Source: Actinomycetes bacterium (GTDB lineage: Bacteria > Actinomycetota > Actinomycetes > Mycobacteriales > Mycobacteriaceae). From it: a stretch of 64,000 nucleotides of DNA. The stretch is from assembly GCA_023404955.1 (NCBI GenBank), contig JAEXZY010000152.1, positions 17,869-81,868 on the forward strand. The letters run 5' to 3'. Below, one piece after another: positions 53,931 to 61,721 of the stretch; position 1 is the stretch's first letter, and the number at the start of each line of letters is the position of its first letter. The translations under genes and the position numbers were made by a program. The notes under the pieces are model-generated. The model saw only the letters and a list, made by a program, of their open reading frames with translations. It had not been told where the DNA came from and searched no databases.

Positions 53931-55356
53931 TCCACGGCGAGATCACGAACACCACCGCACCCGCGACCACGGCCACCACACCGAGAATCCCGAAGTACGC
54001 GGCCTCGTTGGACGTGTCGTAGTACCCGGCGAGCACCCCTGACATCGCGGTGCCCAGACCGACCGAGAAGAAGTACAGCGCCATCATCTGCGCCCGGAAC
54101 GCTTCCGGAGCCAGCTTGGTGGTCACCGACAGGCCGATCGGCGACAGCAGCAGTTCGGACACCGCGAACACGGCCATGATCGCCATCACCAGCAGCGCGG
54201 GCGTGCTGCGGCCTGTGCCACCGGCCAACGGCACGAAACACAGGAACGCCAAGCCCATGCCGACCACTCCGTACGCGAACTTGCGTGGCGTGGTGGGGGC
54301 CCGGTTACCGAGCCGGGTCCACAGCAGCGCGAACAGCGGGGACAGCAGGATGATCCACACCGGTTCGATCGAGCCGATCCAACTCGACGGTGCCGTCCAC
54401 CCGAAGATCGACCAGTTCATCCGCTCGTCGGAGTACACGGCCAGCACGGTGAAGATCTGCTGGAACAGCGACCAGAACACCGCATTGGCGATGAAGAGCG
54501 GAATGAACGCACGCACCCGGATCCGTTCCTCGCCGTCCACCTTCGGGCTGCGCAGCATGATCGCGAAGTACGCCACCGACGCGACGACGATGACGCCGGT
54601 GGTTACCTGCGAGAGGTTGGCCAACGTGACCAGACCCAGCGCGATGGCCACGCCGATCACCACGACGAGCCCTACCATCACCGCTACCGTCTTGCCGACA
54701 GCGTTGCGCGGCAACGGGTTCGGCACCTCCCGTCCGTGATCGCCGAGGTTGCGGCGAAACGCCACGTACTGCGCCAGTCCCAGCGCCATGCCGATCGCCG
54801 CCGCCCCGAAACCGTAGTGGAAGCCGACGTGGGTCTGCAGCAGTCCGGTGATCAGCGGGCCGATGAACGCGCCGAGGTTGATGCCCAGGTAGAACAGCGT
54901 GAAGCCGCCGTCGGCGCGCGCATCGCCCTTGGCGTAGAGGGTGCCCAGCAGCGATGAGGCGTTCGCTTTCAGCGCTCCGGAACCGAGCGCGACGCACACG
55001 AGGCCGACGCCGACGCCGGCCAGCCCCGGAACGATCGCCAGCGCGATGTGGCCGATCATCACCACCACGCCGCCGTAGAACACGGTGCGTTCCATGCCGA
55101 GCAGCCGGTCGGCGATCCACCCGCCCAGCACCGTGGAGAGGTACACCAGACCGCCGTAGGCACCGACGATGCCGGTGGCCGTGCTCTGCGGCAGACCCAG
55201 CCCGCCGTCGGTGACCGAGTAGTACAGGTAGTAGGCCAGGATCGTGAGCATCCCGTAGAAGGAGAAGCGTTCCCACAGCTCCACCCCGAACAGGTTGGTC
55301 AGCCCGATCGGATGCCCGAAGAACGTGCGCGCGCTCTTGTCGTCTCGGATTGTCAT
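53902..55356 (-). CDS. Proton-dependent oligopeptide transporter (POT/PTR family)
   Basis: A 484-aa membrane transporter with 14 predicted helices. The ExxER-type proton motif is ELWERFSFYGM (~27-37), the PTR signature appears as FTLFYLGINLGAFIGPLITG (~150-169), and the C-terminal half has SELLLSPIGLSVTTKLAP. It imports di- and tripeptides driven by the proton gradient. The ATG at 55356 has GGGTGG upstream. It is divergent from the DUF427 gene with only 24 bp between start codons. Confidence 0.93.
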   Translation of the reverse strand: MTIRDDKSARTFFGHPIGLTNLFGVELWERFSFYGMLTILAYYLYYSVTDGGLGLPQSTATGIVGAYGGLVYLSTVLGGWIADRLLGMERTVFYGGVVVMIGHIALAIVPGLAGVGVGLVCVALGSGALKANASSLLGTLYAKGDARADGGFTLFYLGINLGAFIGPLITGLLQTHVGFHYGFGAAAIGMALGLAQYVAFRRNLGDHGREVPNPLPRNAVGKTVAVMVGLVVVIGVAIALGLVTLANLSQVTTGVIVVASVAYFAIMLRSPKVDGEERIRVRAFIPLFIANAVFWSLFQQIFTVLAVYSDERMNWSIFGWTAPSSWIGSIEPVWIILLSPLFALLWTRLGNRAPTTPRKFAYGVVGMGLAFLCFVPLAGGTGRSTPALLVMAIMAVFAVSELLLSPIGLSVTTKLAPEAFRAQMMALYFFSVGLGTAMSGVLAGYYDTSNEAAYFGILGVVAVVAGAVVFVISPWISRQMEGVH

Positions 55357-55380
55357 GGCACCACCCTTACACTCGGCTGC

Positions 55381-55872
55381 ATGCCGATACCGCAGACCCC
55401 GCGACCCGGCCAGGAATCGGTGTGGGACTATCCTCGCCCGCCCCGGCTCGAAGAGTTCGCCGGGTCGATCACGGTGGAACTGGGCGGGCAGGTGATCGCC
55501 TCCACCGAACGGGCGTGGCGGGTGCTCGAGACCAGCCACCCTCCGACCTACTACCTGCCGGCGAGCTGTTTCGTCGACGGTGTGCTGCGGCCGGCCGATG
55601 GCGCGTCGTGGTGCGAATGGAAAGGCCAGGCAAGCTATTTCGATCTGGTGACGGCGTCCGCAGTGGCGCCGCGTGCGGCGTGGACCTATCGACAGCCCAC
55701 GGCGGGGTTCGCCGCAATCGCGGGCGCGGTGGCGGTGATGGCCGCGGCCGTGGACCGCTGCACCGTCAACGGAGAAGAGGTCGTCCCGCAACCTGGCGGG
55801 TTCTACGGCGGCTGGATCAACAGCTGGCTCGCCGGCCCCTTCAAGGGCGTGCCCGGCTCGATGGGGTGGTGA
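55381..55872 (+). CDS. DUF427 protein
   Basis: A 163-aa protein of DUF427, a small beta-barrel family. Typical features are STERAWRVLETSHPPTYYLP and WCEWKGQASYFDL, with PGGFYGGWINSWLAGPFKG at the C terminus. Function is unknown. It has no signal peptide. The start is tight against the divergent transporter gene (24 bp), suggesting overlapping promoters. Confidence 0.9.
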   Translation: MPIPQTPRPGQESVWDYPRPPRLEEFAGSITVELGGQVIASTERAWRVLETSHPPTYYLPASCFVDGVLRPADGASWCEWKGQASYFDLVTASAVAPRAAWTYRQPTAGFAAIAGAVAVMAAAVDRCTVNGEEVVPQPGGFYGGWINSWLAGPFKGVPGSMGW

Positions 55873-55881
55873 GTGACGGGC

Positions 55882-56169
55882 TCAGCAGCCCAGATCGATG
55901 GCGGCGGCGCTGACGATGCTGTTGCCGGCGGCCAACGAAATGCCCATGTTCTTGTAGAGCGCGTTCACCGCAACCGGTGCCGGCTGCCCGCTGCCGAGTA
56001 CGCCGCACGCAATCGAACCGGCGGTGAGGAGTTGGTCCCGCGTCAGTGACGTGAACACCGGTTCCAGTCCTTCGAGGTACCCGGCCGTGTCCGCCGTGGC
56101 CGGTGCGGCTTGCGTCAACAGCGCTGCCATCATGCCGGCCACCAACAAGCCAACGCGCGTTCGGTTCAC
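55882..56169 (-). CDS. Secreted DUF732 protein
   Basis: A 95-aa exported protein. The signal peptide is VGLLVAGMMAALLTQAAPA with AxA cleavage near residue 26. The mature ~70 residues match DUF732, with two Cys residues (ACGVL and DLGC) able to form a disulfide. Many mycobacterial paralogues exist, and function is unknown. The GTG at 56169 was chosen; an upstream ATG at 56193 is possible. It is convergent with the DUF427 gene. Confidence 0.82.
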   Translation of the reverse strand: MNRTRVGLLVAGMMAALLTQAAPATADTAGYLEGLEPVFTSLTRDQLLTAGSIACGVLGSGQPAPVAVNALYKNMGISLAAGNSIVSAAAIDLGC

Positions 56170-56225
56170 CTCGAGCCCCCTGTCGTCGAGCACATCCTAT
56201 GTCGCCGGCAGCATCGCGCGGGGGC

Positions 56226-56390
56226 TCATTTGTCCGAAAGCCAGCCGTACTGGCGGCCGCATTCGGTGCAGTCGACGTCGAGGAACCACCGGGTGACCCG
56301 GTCGGAGCCGGCCGACCACGTGGGCTGAGACGAGACGACCGGAGCTGTGTGACCGCATCTGCCGCACATCGCTTCGATCGGGGCGTTCAC
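56226..56390 (-). CDS. 54-residue zinc-ribbon protein
   Basis: A small gene with GTG start and TGA stop. The translation has two CxxC pairs, MCGRCGH at the N terminus and DCTECGRQYGW near the C terminus, spaced 32 residues apart, the classic zinc-ribbon layout. It also has the motif TRWFLDVDC. Related short proteins are common in actinobacteria and may bind nucleic acid or act as regulators; function is unknown. A GAGGG sits immediately before the GTG, a poor ribosome-site distance. It lies 45 bp after the membrane-protein operon at 56436 and could be cotranscribed. Confidence 0.65.
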   Translation of the reverse strand: MNAPIEAMCGRCGHTAPVVSSQPTWSAGSDRVTRWFLDVDCTECGRQYGWLSDK

Positions 56391-56435
56391 CCCTCGAACG
56401 TAACCGCTGGTAACGGCTTTGACCAGCGCCGCGTG

Positions 56436-57155
56436 TCAGCGCGGCGGGTCGCCGCGCCACGCAAAGCTGTTGACGTATTTGCCCATATCGAGTGCAAGCT
56501 GGACATTGGCTCCCGAGGGTTTGCCTGGCCCGAAGTCCGGCCCGAACTGGTGGTAGGGACCGACGACAGAGGCGATCAGCGCGAGGTCGTTTTTCACCGC
56601 GGCCAGAACCAGCACACGCATCCTCGTGAAACTGCTCGTCGAGCCCTGGGGGTAGTAATCGATGGCTTCGCCGAACCCCGGTTCGTATCCGACCATCACG
56701 TTGGGGACCTCGTAGGCGACGCGCCCGTCGGGGACGTGCTGCGCCTTGAGGTCGGCCACGATCTCACGGGCGTCCCTGCCGCCCGCGGGTTGGCTGAACA
56801 ACCGCAGGGTGCCCCCCTCGCCCCCGGTGAACTGGGCGATGACGCCGTCGTCGCCGGTGGTGATGCGGTAGGCCGAATCGGCCGCCGGGTAGGACACCGT
56901 GAAGGAGCCGTCCGGTGCGGTGAACCGCGGATTGATGGCGACCGGGGTACCGGTGGGTGGCCGTCCGCAGTCCGGTGGACAGACGAAGCGCACCGGTGGC
57001 GTGGTCACCCGGGAGGAGATGACCGCGAGCAGGGCGCCCACGAGGATCACCGGAATGAGCCACAGCAGCAACACCATTCGGTGCGACGGCCGGCCCACCG
57101 ACGGGGCATGGCGGCCTCCGGCGGCGTAGCCGGGGAAGAACGTCGTGGTCGTCAA
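56436..57155 (-). CDS. Single-pass membrane protein with secreted domain
   Basis: A 239-aa protein with one N-terminal transmembrane segment (MVLLLWLIPVILVGALLAVI, ~27-46) and an exported C-terminal domain of about 190 residues. A Cys pair (VCPPDCGRPP) follows the membrane, and then a beta-rich region resembling the lipoprotein LpqN/PsbP-like mycobacterial folds (DGSFTVSYPAADSAYRI). Function is unknown. The start is TTG at 57155, overlapping the stop of the upstream polytopic protein (TTGA), so it is translationally coupled. It is the third gene of the sedolisin operon. Confidence 0.75.
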   Translation of the reverse strand: MTTTTFFPGYAAGGRHAPSVGRPSHRMVLLLWLIPVILVGALLAVISSRVTTPPVRFVCPPDCGRPPTGTPVAINPRFTAPDGSFTVSYPAADSAYRITTGDDGVIAQFTGGEGGTLRLFSQPAGGRDAREIVADLKAQHVPDGRVAYEVPNVMVGYEPGFGEAIDYYPQGSTSSFTRMRVLVLAAVKNDLALIASVVGPYHQFGPDFGPGKPSGANVQLALDMGKYVNSFAWRGDPPR

Positions 57156-58351
57156 GACTGTTCGCCGTCACCGTCGGCGTCGACGCGTCGCGGCCGTTCG
57201 GTCCGCCGATGCGCACGCGATGACCGCGACGATGCACGCGCGGCCACCCCGCACACCGGGCAGAACGCCATGTCGGGCACGACGCTGCCACAGTGCTGGC
57301 AGAGCACCGGCTCGTCGGCGACCGTCTCGTCGTGGGCCTCGTGCAGCAGCGCCAGATGCAGGCTGAGGCGCAGCAGGAACAGCGCCGCGGCGGCCACCAC
57401 CGCGTACAGAGCCAGCATCAGCCACTGCCGCGAGCGGGAGACATCCACCATCCCCAGCGCGATGGACAGGGCGAGCACCGCGACGGCGAACGCCACCATG
57501 ACGAAGCGGACCACGCCGGGCCGCTGATCCTTCTTGCTCTCCGGGCGGGTGAACCACAGCGCCACGCCCACCAGACCTCCGGTGGCCGCGGCGATCAGCG
57601 GCGCCGCAACGCCTCGAATGCCCGCCTCGACGAGGTAGAACGTCAGCGGGGCGTCACTGACCAAGCCCGTGCCCAGCTGCGGCACCAGCCTCGTCATCAT
57701 CGCCGCGCCGGTGAAGCTCAGCGCACCGAGTGCGCCGATCATGAAGCCTTCCAAGGACTCTCGGGTCGGCGGCCCCGTCAGCCGGACCACGATGACGGGC
57801 ACCAGCATCAGGATCGCGCCTGCCAGTGGGAGCGCGGCCCCTTCCTGGAGCATCTGCCCGCCACTCATGCCGACCCCGACCGCAGCACCGGAGGTCCGGT
57901 CGAACGCGGCGCCGGCCACCAGGACGAACCCGACACCGAGAACGAGGCCGAGGCCGACCGTCAGCGCGAGGATGCGCGCCGGCAGGTCCCGCAGCCCGTC
58001 CGCCTCGCGTAGGTAGACGAGAAACAGCGCGGGCAGGCCCAGCACACCCACCGAGATCAGGGCCGCCGGCATCCGCAGCAACGCGAAGGCCACCAGCGCG
58101 ACCAGCATGACGCCCAGCGCCACCCGGAACGCGCCGCGATGCGCCAGATGGGGGAACAGCGAACTCATCAACGATGGCGACAGCACGTTCTCACCGGGCG
58201 CGGCGCCGAAGTTGCGGATGCGCAACCAGTCCGGGCCCTCCCACTTGCGCGGCGTCAAATGGCATCCGCAGAGGCCGCAGAACTCGCCGTCGGGCACGTC
58301 GACGCGGCAGATCCGGCACTCGGTGGTCGGGAAGGGATTGTCGTCGCTCAT
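57152..58351 (-). CDS. Polytopic membrane protein with two terminal zinc ribbons, PrsW-like core
   Basis: A 399-aa protein. The N terminus has a zinc ribbon (CRICRVDVPDGEFCGLCG, ~12-29) and the C terminus another (CQHCGSVVPDMAFCPVCG, ~353-370). About eight transmembrane helices lie between. Within them, LEGFMIGALGALSFTGAAMM and AGIRGVAAPLIAAATGGLVG resemble the two core helices of PrsW-type intramembrane proteases, but the catalytic Glu and His are not present. The protein is probably a non-catalytic relative; this is inference. The ATG overlaps the sedolisin stop (ATGA). Confidence 0.7.
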   Translation of the reverse strand: MSDDNPFPTTECRICRVDVPDGEFCGLCGCHLTPRKWEGPDWLRIRNFGAAPGENVLSPSLMSSLFPHLAHRGAFRVALGVMLVALVAFALLRMPAALISVGVLGLPALFLVYLREADGLRDLPARILALTVGLGLVLGVGFVLVAGAAFDRTSGAAVGVGMSGGQMLQEGAALPLAGAILMLVPVIVVRLTGPPTRESLEGFMIGALGALSFTGAAMMTRLVPQLGTGLVSDAPLTFYLVEAGIRGVAAPLIAAATGGLVGVALWFTRPESKKDQRPGVVRFVMVAFAVAVLALSIALGMVDVSRSRQWLMLALYAVVAAAALFLLRLSLHLALLHEAHDETVADEPVLCQHCGSVVPDMAFCPVCGVAARASSRSSRAHRRTERPRRVDADGDGEQS

Positions 58352-59937
58352 GAGTTCTCCTGTTGCACATCCGCGACGTCGCGCACGAGGTTGTCCACCC
58401 GAGGGGTGCCCAGGCCCGTGACGAGGTCATAGCCCGGTGCGGCATCGTCGACGGCGTTGCCGCCCAACGTCACATCGCGGAAGGCGGGCAGTCGCGCACC
58501 GGCTGCGATCCGGTACAGCAGTGGATTCAGGTCGCCCAGCGGGCGTCCGCCGGTGGACAGCAGGTAATCGTTCATCACCGCGGCCAGACCCGCCCAGATG
58601 GGCGCGGCCTGCGAGGTGCCGCCGCCGATGGTCGGCTGACCGTCGAGGATGAAGCTCACCCCGGTGAACGGATCGGCCACCGCGGACACGTCGGGGGTGA
58701 GTCGTTTCCCGGTGGCCCGGTCCGTGGGTACGGCGCCCTCCACCCCGCGCTGCCAGGGCGGAAGGTCGAACAGCTCCGAGACCCCACCGCTGGTGCCCAG
58801 CGACAGCGGTACGTCGTACCAGGACTGCTCCCCCAGCCAGGCCCCGGTGGCCGTGGTCGACAGCGTGGTTCCGCCGACGTTGACCATCGCGGGAAGGGAG
58901 GCAACGGAATTCAGTCCGATGCTGTCCTCGGCGGGCGCCGACGACCAGTCGTCACCGCTCTTGCATTCCAGACCAGCGAGATCCCCGTTGGCCATGAACG
59001 CCGTCGTGCCCCGGCCCGCCGCAGCCACCAACGCCGACTGCGCGGGCGCGAGATCCGTTGCGGTGAGCAGCTTGTCGCAACCCCAGCTGATGGAGAAGCT
59101 CCAGATCGCGCCGGGGAACTGTCGATCGACATCGGCCATCATCTGCCCGATCTTGACGTAGGCGCCGTCGCCCTCCACGGTGGGCCGCGCGTTGACGACG
59201 ATCTTGCGTGCGTCAGGGGCAATGGCATGCACGACCGACAGATCCATCGTGGTCTCGGCGCTCGGCTCGTCGAACGTCCCGCCGATCACGGTCGGTGTGA
59301 ACGCCGGCAGATTTTTGCTCGTGGTGAACGCATCCAGGTCGGACTGCCGGAAGCCGCCGAAGGCGAAGACCGCGACGGTCTGACCCTTGCCGGTGTATCC
59401 GTCGGCAAAGAGCCGATCGGATTCGTAGGTGGCGCGCAGCGCTGTTGGCGTGAGCCCGAATTCGGGCACGTCCAAGGGCAGTTGCCGAGGCTGGTTGTCC
59501 CGGAACGGGGTGTATCCGAGGATGCGTCCCACGGCGCCGACATCAGCTGCCACCGCGTCCGGGACGGCGGGTTGACGGCGGGAGGCATAGAAGACGGTCC
59601 CGTGCCGTTCGCGGTAGTCGTGCACGTCGACGCGGAACGCCCGGGCCACGGCTTGGGCGCCGCCCTCGACGACCGCCCACCGCTGCCCGGGTTGCCAGCG
59701 CACGGTCAGGCCATGACCGTCGGCCCACTGGAGAAGGGCCGTGGGCGCAGCGGCATCACGCAGCTCGACGACGAGTTGGGCAGAGCGGTCGTGCGAGGGG
59801 CCCAGGTCCACCGAATGGGCCAGCAACGCAGCGTATGGTCCGCCGATCACTTGACCCGGCCCACCGGCGGGCGTCGGCCGCATCGGGGCGACACTGGTGG
59901 TGAGGAGTACGAGCACCCCCACCACCAGTGCCGTCAA
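58348..59937 (-). CDS. Secreted sedolisin-type (S53) serine peptidase
   Basis: A 529-aa exported protease. A short signal segment (LVVGVLVLLTTSVAP) is followed by the S53 prodomain (~35-150), then the catalytic domain. The Glu/Asp pair is in SAETTMDLSVVHAIAP and the Ser is in GGGTSQAAPIWAGLAAVM (~455). The calcium site is near the C terminus (DDAAPGYDLVTGLGTP). S53 enzymes are active at acid pH. No ATG or GTG lies near the N terminus; a TTG at 59937 is the only reasonable start. It is the first gene of a coupled three-gene operon; the poly-Thr lipoprotein gene ends 55 bp upstream. Confidence 0.87.
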   Translation of the reverse strand: MTALVVGVLVLLTTSVAPMRPTPAGGPGQVIGGPYAALLAHSVDLGPSHDRSAQLVVELRDAAAPTALLQWADGHGLTVRWQPGQRWAVVEGGAQAVARAFRVDVHDYRERHGTVFYASRRQPAVPDAVAADVGAVGRILGYTPFRDNQPRQLPLDVPEFGLTPTALRATYESDRLFADGYTGKGQTVAVFAFGGFRQSDLDAFTTSKNLPAFTPTVIGGTFDEPSAETTMDLSVVHAIAPDARKIVVNARPTVEGDGAYVKIGQMMADVDRQFPGAIWSFSISWGCDKLLTATDLAPAQSALVAAAGRGTTAFMANGDLAGLECKSGDDWSSAPAEDSIGLNSVASLPAMVNVGGTTLSTTATGAWLGEQSWYDVPLSLGTSGGVSELFDLPPWQRGVEGAVPTDRATGKRLTPDVSAVADPFTGVSFILDGQPTIGGGTSQAAPIWAGLAAVMNDYLLSTGGRPLGDLNPLLYRIAAGARLPAFRDVTLGGNAVDDAAPGYDLVTGLGTPRVDNLVRDVADVQQENS

Positions 59938-59992
59938 GCCCGCGACGCGGTATGCAGGCGCACGAACATCAGTGACGATGGGTCACCACTGT

Positions 59993-60289
59993 TTAGTGCG
60001 GTGCGCGAGGCGCTCCCGGATTCCTGCCGTTGTCGTTCGCGTTGGGCGGAATCGAGGTGAACGGGTTCCCGCCGGCGGTGCGGGGCACGTTCTCCGTGGG
60101 CGACGCCGGAGGCGGCGTAGCCGGGGTGGTGGCCGGCGGGGTCGTGGTCGTCGTCGTGGTCGTCGTCGTGGTGGTGGACGTCTCCGGGGCGTTGCCCTCA
60201 TTGGAGCTACACCCCACGGCCAGCCACGTCATCGCCGTGAGGGCGACACCGCCGGCAACCAGCGAGAAGCGACTGGTCCTTGTTGTCAT
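59993..60289 (-). CDS. Small lipoprotein with poly-threonine linker
   Basis: A 98-aa lipoprotein. The signal peptide (FSLVAGGVALTAMTWLA) ends in VGC with Cys near residue 27. The mature chain is low complexity: 12 consecutive Thr, then Pro/Thr/Ala-rich sequence, then a conserved-looking tail with NPFTSIPPNANDNGRNPG. No fold is apparent; it could be a cell-wall spacer or be glycosylated on Thr. The ATG at 60289 has GGGAA upstream. It lies 55 bp before the sedolisin gene on the same strand and may belong to that operon. Confidence 0.7.
   Translation of the reverse strand: MTTRTSRFSLVAGGVALTAMTWLAVGCSSNEGNAPETSTTTTTTTTTTTTPPATTPATPPPASPTENVPRTAGGNPFTSIPPNANDNGRNPGAPRAPH
60140..60175. repeat. 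Trinucleotide tract encoding 12 threonines
   Basis: Twelve consecutive ACC/ACG codons on the minus strand inside the lipoprotein gene, a microsatellite-like tract prone to slippage by whole codons. Confidence 0.85.
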
Positions 60290-60686
60290 ACTGCGTTCCC
60301 ATCTGTTCGTCGAGCCGCATGCATTCCCAGGAACTGGGTAGCGACTAGATCTTGACATTTCACCGTCGCATCGACCAGCGCTAGGCGCATTTCTCAGCCC
60401 TGGTGTCGTCGTCGGCGTCCAAAACAACCCCCGTGCGGTCGAAGCTATGCCTTCTGTGGTGTCCACGAAGGCACAGATCGTTACAGCATGACGCTCACTG
60501 GGGTGGACGACGTCACCAGTATCGTTTCTCGCCCTCACACAGAGCTGACCGGACTGCCCGCATGCGGGTCGATCGACTCATTCAGCTGCGCCCTCTGATT
60601 CGGACCTGTCACCCCGGCTGCGGGATTACAATTTTTATGCGCTTGGAGCGCCAACATCCGGTCTGCAGTGGTGGGGGACGGTTGAA
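60290..60686. other. 397-bp gene-free interval
   Basis: Divergent region between the poly-Thr lipoprotein and the secreted protein gene. I see no protein-coding signal; a 36-codon frame at 60488-60598 has no ribosome site or recognisable motif. The stretch is less GC-rich than its surroundings and contains TTGACA at 60352-60357, a possible -35 element with no clear -10 partner. Confidence 0.5.
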
Positions 60687-61688
60687 ATGAAATCCTGCAC
60701 AACACGTTCCGCGAGCACGCTGGTGACGATCACTGGCAGGACGGTCACGGCGCTCGGCGCAGCGGTGGCCGTCGCCGGCGCCGGCATCATCGGCCCGCCG
60801 CCTCCGCACGAGCAGGCCGCACGGCCCGCGCCCACGGTCGGCCTCGCTGCCGCGACCCTGCCGTTCGCGGTCGGTGATCAGGCGCCGGCGTTGGTCACGG
60901 CCGAGCCTGCAGCAGCGGTGCCGCTGGCGGGTGTCCGGCGCATCATCATTCCGCCGAGTGTGGGCCAGCCACCGCCAGATCTGCCGACGATTCCGCCACC
61001 CCAGGTCACCCCGTACGAATTCGAAGACGCGATCATCAACACCTATCACGCCATCGAGCCGTGGGTGCGGTACGGATTCGAGTTGGCGACCTACGCGGTC
61101 GGGTGGGTGCCCTGGGTGGGGTGGCTCTCGCCGCAGATCATGATCTTCTACAACTTCGGCGAGCGGATCGTCGAAAGTCTCGTGGTCAACTCGGCGAATT
61201 GGCTATGGGGTCCGTTGCCTTTCGGCGAGGGACTCGCGAACGTCGCACGGGACAGCTGGGACGCTCTCGTGCAGCTGGGCCGAGACGAATGGAATTTCTG
61301 GTTGCCCCCGCTGCCGCCCCTGCCGCTTGCCACCGAGCCGACGGCCGCGCAGTCGCCGGCGCCCACCCCGGAGAAGCCACGTCCTCTGCGCGAAGCGCTG
61401 AGCCGCATCTTCCCCCGGCTCGCAGCGGACGCACCCCGCTCCGTCGAGAAGCGTCGGTGGGCCGACCGCACAGTCGACGATGCAGACCCACCGTCGGTGG
61501 CGGCCGCACCAGAGTCGACCACCACGCCCGATGATTCGACCGACGCGGCCGAGCAGCCGAAGACGGAGAAGAAGAAGCCGCGGCTGACCCTTCGCGAACG
61601 GAGGGAGGCCGCCGCGGCGTCGTCGAACACCCGCACGTCGGAGAAACCGAACAAGCGCCGCCTGGGCAGCCTGCGCGACCGAGGTTGA
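60687..61688 (+). CDS. Secreted protein of a mycobacterium-specific family
   Basis: A 333-aa exported protein. A signal-like N terminus (VTALGAAVAVAGAGIIGPPP) and a Pro/Ala-rich segment precede a conserved core (~115-210, IEPWVRYGFELATYAVGWVP and IMIFYNFGERIVES). This core also occurs in other mycobacterial secreted proteins, some of PE/PPE-type, as far as I recall. The C terminus is a long charged, Pro/Arg/Lys-rich tail, probably disordered. Function is unknown. GGGGGACGG precedes the ATG. The core has two amphipathic helical stretches that could contact a membrane. Confidence 0.7.
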   Translation: MKSCTTRSASTLVTITGRTVTALGAAVAVAGAGIIGPPPPHEQAARPAPTVGLAAATLPFAVGDQAPALVTAEPAAAVPLAGVRRIIIPPSVGQPPPDLPTIPPPQVTPYEFEDAIINTYHAIEPWVRYGFELATYAVGWVPWVGWLSPQIMIFYNFGERIVESLVVNSANWLWGPLPFGEGLANVARDSWDALVQLGRDEWNFWLPPLPPLPLATEPTAAQSPAPTPEKPRPLREALSRIFPRLAADAPRSVEKRRWADRTVDDADPPSVAAAPESTTTPDDSTDAAEQPKTEKKKPRLTLRERREAAAASSNTRTSEKPNKRRLGSLRDRG

Positions 61689-61721
61689 TCTCGTCACCGG
61701 CGAGACCGGGATACTGACTGC

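Noticed and set aside
58363..60060. A 565-codon frame antisense to the sedolisin gene
   Set aside because: The opposite strand carries an intact S53 peptidase with its catalytic motifs.
60488..60598. A 36-codon frame in the 60.3-60.7 kb gap
   Set aside because: No ribosome site, no motif and no conserved-looking sequence.
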